This document shows, in pieces, positions 58,795 through 64,000 of a stretch of DNA of 64,000 bases. A program made the position numbers and the translations under genes. The notes beneath the pieces were generated by a model that worked only from the letters and a program-made list of their open reading frames with translations, made no database searches and was not told the DNA's origin. Numbering within the stretch: the first letter of the stretch is position 1; every line of letters starts with the position of its first letter. Origin of the DNA: Amaurobius ferox (Eukaryota; Arthropoda; Arachnida; Araneae; Amaurobiidae); the NCBI GenBank assembly GCA_951213105.1, contig OX578138.1, forward strand, positions 94,671,914-94,735,913, written 5' to 3'.

Positions 58795-59735
58795 CATTTG
58801 CAATGGAAAACAAAAAAGATCAATCATGCATAAAGCACTAATTACAACACTTTCCAACTGAAATGCAGATTTTTTGAAACATCTCTAAAATGCAATGCAT
58901 TCTGCAGTGATATTTTTAAAATTATCACAGTACAATAATTTATTTTACTTGGTTAAAACTTCATCAAAAAACACAACGCTATAAAATCGTCTGCTTCTTT
59001 ATGTAAAACTGAATATTTCATTCATATCACTTACATTCCAGACTCCAAAGCTATATTATTTAGCGTGAAAAAATTTTAGCAATTCTTCTACAACTCATCT
59101 TATAATTAATTGTTTACATTATGTATCCATTAAAATTAGGGTTCGGAATATATATAGAAATAATTTGGTGATCACTTTAATTTAAAAATATTGCAATTGG
59201 GTTCGCGCAGAATATGGATGCACAAAAAATGCGCAAAAATATAGCAGTTTTAGGACGGATGCAACACCAAATATAAATTTTAAAAACTTTAAAAAGACGG
59301 ATGCCATATTTTATTTTGAAGTGGGTCACGTGATCTCTTCATATAATATGGGTGTAATTATTATTTCAATTTTTATTTTAAAAACTACCGAAGATATTTT
59401 GCTGAAATTATTTTTACATATTTTATGGGGCTATTGGAACATTTTCTAAAATTTTCGAAGCGATTTGGGAATTTTAACCTTGCTTTAAGATGTTTGAAAA
59501 ATTAGGTTCCATAGGGTTCAATCTATTTTTCTTTTTCAACTCGTGTTCAATCAAAATGTAATTGGGTGATATTCTTTATTTACATTATGGTACACAAACC
59601 GCCTCAACAACATACCAAAATTTCATTTTGATAAAGTCATCTTTAAGACAGTTATCGTGCGAACAGAAAGACAGACAGACAGACAGAATGAACAAAGTCT
59701 TAAACACTTTTCAACTATATTGGAAAGTGTTAAAA
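58795..59735 (+). mobile_element. Family C non-autonomous element
   Basis: Left end aaaaaagatcaatcatgcat, interior boxes such as acaataatttattttacttg, ACAG run (59668-59687), and terminal aacacttttcaactatattg-gaaagtgtt. Confidence 0.8.
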
Positions 59736-59784
59736 GTCACGTGTTTCCGATATAATAGTCTATTGCATGTTAAATTTGTTTGTG

Positions 59785-59905
59785 CACAATTTATATTGTT
59801 GCTATTTGTGATTAATTTATATTGTTGCTTTTTGTGCACAATTTATATTGTTGCTATTTGTGCGCAATTTATATTGTTGCTATTTGGACACAATTTACAT
59901 TACTG
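59785..59905. repeat. 26-bp minisatellite, 5 units
   Basis: aatttatattgttgct recurs at 59788, 59814, 59840, 59866 and (eroded) 59892, an exact 26-bp period. It lies just outside the family C terminus. The long frame over it is a repeat artefact. Confidence 0.92.
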
Positions 59906-59959
59906 TATGTATGTTACTTGCATATTGTTCCCAATAAGTCACGATCTCTATTTTTCTTC

Positions 59960-60235
59960 TTCCAATCCAGACCGTTCACACTAACCGAAAGTGTAAAGTG
60001 TTTTTTAAGACAGCCGAGGCAGTGCCATCTAGTTTAGTCCAGAAACCCAGTGAGGACAAGAACCACATAGACCGTACCCTCTTTCCTCTGTCACCGATTT
60101 CTATGACTTTCGGACCCACAGATTCAATTTGCCCGTCCTTCACGTAAACACATGGTCAGATTAGGTACTTCCGGGAATCGATCTCGTATAATCCGACCGC
60201 AATGCCTTAATCACTGAGATATCTCGTCCCACGGT
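59960..60235 (-). mobile_element. Degraded tRNA-headed CAACAA-type SINE
   Basis: ccagaccgttcacactaacc, agaaacccagtgagga, gaccgtaccctctttcctct, tttcggacccacag, and the head region gaatcgatctcgtataatcc: the SINE in reverse order with many changes. Confidence 0.7.
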
Positions 60236-60672
60236 ATGTGCTTAAAATCTAACATACATTATAAAAGGTCTATAAATTCAGTAATATAAAAAGCTTCCTA
60301 AGTACAGCACGGACACAATTATGTACTGAACAACCAGATTCGAAGTCAGAAAACGGTCCTTTTCTTCAGGACTAACAAAATCATGACGTCTCTTAGCACA
60401 CATGGCCAGCACCAACGAGTGAAGGGAAGTCCCCGATAGAGCATCGGGTGCTAGTCTACTCAGGGGGCCCAGTCAGGCAAAGAGAGGGACATTTAGCTAC
60501 AACCAGTAAAGAAAGGGGTCCGGAGAGGCCTTAGGGGCCCTACATCTATCTCCACAAAAGGACAAAGTATGACGTAATCATGCATAAACGGGTTTAGTTA
60601 TGGCTCAGTGATCACGATAATTTATAGTTTAAATCATTGTTGCGAAAATTAACTGCGATGCACATATTTTTG
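60236..60672. other. Spacer with a GC-rich block
   Basis: 60400-60545 is GC-rich (gataga-gcatcgggtgctagtc, tcagggggcccagtcaggca, ggccttaggggccctacatc). Not recognised. No ORF supported. Confidence 0.4.
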
Positions 60673-60969
60673 TTTAGAGCGCGGCATCCCAGTTGTTAGT
60701 GTGCGGGAATTGCATTCTGTGGGCCCGGGTTCGATTCCTCCCGCTGCCAAAACTGCCGCCGTGTTCACGCGGAGTACGATCACATTAAACGTGTATATCC
60801 GTAAGTCCTTCCGAGAGGTTGGTGGTAGGGGAAGGACAAGGAGGGTACTGTCTCTGTGGATACCTCCCCCACTGGATTCCGGTCTAAATAGGGTGGCACT
60901 TCCCATCCGTCCAAACAGATACCTTACACCTTTCTGGTAGGTAGAACGGTCTGGGCAACAGCAACAACA
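60673..60969 (+). mobile_element. tRNA-headed CAACAA-tailed SINE
   Basis: Head with gcggcatcccagttgttagt and the B box gggttcgattcc (60727-60738), then the standard body and the tail ggtctgggcaacagcaacaa. The 11-bp duplication acatatttttg lies at 60662-60672 and 60970-60980. Confidence 0.92.
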
Positions 60970-60980
60970 ACATATTTTTG

Positions 60981-61429
60981 CTTGTGGCATCATTGGGGTA
61001 CACTGTTGCCCTCCGGAGGGGTGCATTATCAAGTACGATATCAATGAAAGTACTTTATCAAGCCCTTTAAAAAGCAAAGACGCTATAGTTATAATTATCT
61101 GGTAATCCACGGATACAGATTTTTCAAATTTTTTCTTGTAAAATTAAAAAAAAAAGCTGCCAAAAATCGATTTTGAAGAAGTTACTCCCCTCTCCCAGGG
61201 AACATTGTAAAATATGGTATTAATCGAAAGTGTTTTTCATGCCCTTTAAAGTGAAAAGTAATACACTACAGTTGTAATTATTTGGACCTACTATACCTAT
61301 TTTTTAAATTTGTTTTTGCAAAATTTAAAAATTAAAGCGAATTCTGGTATGATAAATCCGAGTTGTACCACACTGCAGTTAATTTTTTAAATACATTTAT
61401 GCTTTACGAGAATGCATAATGTATTTTCA
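60981..61429. other. Spacer
   Basis: Two related blocks (61045-61125 and 61225-61310: gaaagt.ctt.atca.gcccttt, ac.ata.agttataat..tctgg-like) suggest an old tandem duplication of about 175 bp. No gene. Confidence 0.45.
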
Positions 61430-61790
61430 TCCTGCAGCTTCCTTACAAAAGTTTAAAAAGCAAACGCGTTGTAGCTCCTCACTTAGGGAAATAAAGAATA
61501 GCCCTAACTCGAAAAATAACTCGAAAATATTTAGATTTTTCCCTGAACTACTTACATCGTCATCACGGAAAACTTTATAATCCCCGAAAAAAAAATTAAA
61601 TATCCTGTAAACATACTTTATATTTCCCCTTTAAAACAGCTTCCATGTCCGTCTAGTTTCAGTAAAAGCTACTTTTTAGATGTGAAGGAAAAGTTTAATA
61701 AAAGTGCATATGAATGTCATTAATAGCACGCTATAACACGAAGTTCATATTTCAGAAAATGCTCCCTCAATTTATTTCCCCTTCCTTTGA
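61430..61790 (+). repeat. Family G dispersed repeat, copy 3
   Basis: cttacaaaagtttaaaaagc, aaaaaaaattaaatatcctg, gtttaataaaagtgcatatg and tagcacgctataacacgaag align with 39330-39730 and 42280-42620. Confidence 0.65.
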
Positions 61791-62689
61791 TGTTTAATGC
61801 TGAAAACACTTCTTATTTTTTTTTCATCAAAATGAAAGGAGATTTGAATTGTTTTTTTAAAATAAATTTAGTACTTTATTAAGTTATTTAAAATTGATTA
61901 TATAATATTTAATTCACTAATAGGCATATGTATTTTGCGCTAAGTATAGTACAAATAGATTGTTTTATCTGTGAAAATTATTTTGTACATAATATATTTG
62001 CAAGTGGAATTACAACATTTATAAGCGAAAAAGAACAAGTTATGATTTCTATATCCGTAAGGTACTGGATAACTATACTGTCAAAAATACCGAATTGGAA
62101 CTATAGCTAACTTAAAATGTGCAGAGTTAACTTAAAAGTACTTTAAACGCAATATTTGCATGTTTATACTGTTCTGTTTCCATTCGCATATTCGTTCAAC
62201 GTTTTGAGACAGAACAATTTTTAATCATAATTTTAAAATAAAAGTGGTAAAAAATTGATAACCATTCCCTAGAGTTCTATTATATGCTTGTCGGTTGTAG
62301 TTCCGCATTGATCAATAGATGGCGCACCCATAGCGGGTCGAGAAAATCTATTGAAAACACTATATAGCATTTACAACTGTGCTATAGAAGTGATAGACGC
62401 ACAACTATTAATCAACGCAAAACTTCGAATCATATGCTAGAGTACAATAGTCTGATAGTATAAAATAAACTAGGCTTTATATATTTACTGAATTTAGTAA
62501 TTGTAAACAACTTTGTTATGATTGATCAATTTATTCAAGATATATATTGATTACGAAAAGTAGTTGTAGTATTGTAGTATGATAATTGTAGTATTACATA
62601 GTTGGATTATTTATAAAGTAACATATGGCATTTACAAATTCTATATATTATAGAGAAATTCATAGCTTTTCAAGCAATAAGTTTTCCTA
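61791..62689. other. AT-rich region, no gene seen
   Basis: A short agatggcgcacccatagcgg block at 62321-62340 is the only GC-rich word. No gene. Confidence 0.4.
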
Positions 62690-63640
62690 ACAAGAAAGAT
62701 TTGACATGCATAAAGCACTGAATATGAAACACTTTCAAACTGAAATGCAATTTTATTTAAACAGCTCTAAAATACGATGCATTTAGGGGTGATATTTTTT
62801 TTAATTACCACAGTACTACGATAATTTATTTTACTTGGAAACTTAAAACTTCACCAAAAAAGACAATGCTATAAGATCGCCTGCTTCTCTATGTAAAATC
62901 AATGAATATTTCATTACTATCACTTAAATTCCAGACTCCAGAGTTGAATAACTTTGCTTGAAAAATATTTAGTTGTTATACAACTCATTTTACAGTCGCT
63001 TGATTTGTTTACATTCTACATACGTTAACATTAGCCATTGTTATAGAAATAATCAAAGTTTAGTGTAATCAAAAATATTGGAATTGCGTAGGCACAGAAT
63101 TTAGATGCACAGACAATATAAAACAAATAAAGCGGTTTTCGGACGGATGCAACACTAAATATAAATGTAAGAGTTCATTACAAAATAAAGATTTTCACTA
63201 AGCGAAAAAGAAAATGGATGCCATATTTTATTTTGCAATGAATCACGTGATATCTTCCTATAATATGGGTTGCTGTTGATGAGACCCAGACAGTCCAACC
63301 TACCAGCCTATAATATGGGTCTAATTATTGTTTCAATTTTTGTTTAAAAAACTACCTAATATATTTTGATGAATTTTTTTACACATTTTACGTAATAGTT
63401 TGAATATTTTCTAAAATTCTCAAAGCAATTTAGTAAAACACAAAGCTAATTTTCTGATATTATTCTTTTGCTTTCCCATATGTTCCACAGATCGTCTTAA
63501 CAACATTCTAAAATTAGATTTTGATAAATTCATTTTTATGGCAGTTATCTTGGGAACGGTCAGACAGACAGATAGACAGACAGACAGACAGGAGGAACAA
63601 AGTCATAAACACTTTACTGCTATGTTAAAAAGTGTAAAAT
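62690..63640 (+). mobile_element. Family C non-autonomous element, with a 36-bp SINE-tail insertion
   Basis: Left end aacaagaaagatttgacatg, a long ACAG run (63562-63590) and terminal aacactttactgctatgtta then aaaagtgt. A SINE tail sits at 63271-63306. Confidence 0.8.
63271..63306 (-). mobile_element. 36-bp SINE tail insertion with 14-bp target duplication
   Basis: Reverse complement is the SINE 3' end only (ctggtaggttggactgtctg, then ggtctcatcaacagca). It is flanked by the perfect duplication cctataatatgggt at 63257-63270 and 63307-63320. Confidence 0.9.
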
Positions 63641-64000
63641 ATTTACACATATTGGTTATTGAGAGAGCTACCATAATTGCATTGATAGTGGCTATTATAT
63701 TCCGTTATTAGACGGTTGTTCATAAAATATCCAATTCTAAGCATTTAATGTGGTATTTGCGGTACACATGTGCGCATTCAATCCTGTTAATTCAAATGGG
63801 TTTAGAGTAGTACTGATTATTTAGATGTGTAGCCTTAATAAGCAGGTTAAATCAGGTAATTTATCCGTTCGTCAAATCCTGTAATCGAAATGGCTGTATA
63901 ATATATTTATAGTGGACGAAATCAAGAACATTAACACATAAATAAAACAAGGGATATATTGCATACGTCAAATTTCCATTTATAGTGTATCTGTATATAA
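63641..64000. other. AT-rich spacer to window end
   Basis: aagcatttaatgtgg.a.tt.cggtaca at 63739-63765 resembles 55806-55835, so a further dispersed repeat may start here. No gene. Confidence 0.4.

Overview
This is an arthropod nuclear window, most likely from a spider. The arthropod assignment rests on arthropod-like 5S rRNA sequence, Tc1/mariner transposases of a kind common in arachnids, and tRNA- and 5S-derived SINEs ending in a CAACAA tail. Narrowing it to spider is inference. The DNA is strongly AT-rich. I find no intact host gene in 64 kb. Nearly all recognisable content is transposable-element sequence, and most of it is broken.

Layout. Positions 1-2770 hold a decayed ORF of a multicopy orphan protein family, split by a 1.3-kb non-autonomous element (family C). 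A BED-type hAT transposase relic lies at 3140-4735 (-). Six Tc1/mariner relics follow: 4940-5590 (+), 6230-7608 (-, split by a SINE with a 14-bp target duplication), 7889-9347 (+), 18485-19868 (+), 19914-20360 (-) and 43298-50795 (+, split by a 6-kb LTR element). Between them are many copies of non-autonomous elements, named here A, B, C, D and E. All five carry a GTCY/ACAG microsatellite next to a conserved stretch like ccgaatttgatgaaatttgg. A, B and C also end in a hairpin. This resembles the mini-me/DINE-1 (Helentron-associated) architecture. Families F, G and H are further dispersed repeats; H is tRNA-like.

The 6-kb insertion at 43981-49997 is a non-autonomous LTR retrotransposon. It has a TG...CA outline, a polypurine tract, a 5-bp target duplication and no gag or pol. 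It cuts a Tc1 transposase ORF in mid-codon, and the reading frame continues across the junction.

The most interesting material is the SINE set. One tRNA-headed SINE occurs as clean insertions with target-site duplications. A second form carries a complete 5S rRNA head and has lost the segment holding the tRNA B box, which looks like a swap of RNA polymerase III promoter. A different, tRNA-Ser-like SINE at 17717-18078 also carries a 5S head. A 36-bp insertion of only the SINE tail, with a perfect 14-bp duplication, suggests the tail is enough to mark the 3' end for reverse transcription.

Only three short stretches might be host-derived or unusual coding sequence: 42783-43046 (+), the antisense exon-like segment at 47839-47988 (-), and a 53-residue DUF4817-like ORF at 53387-53548 (+).
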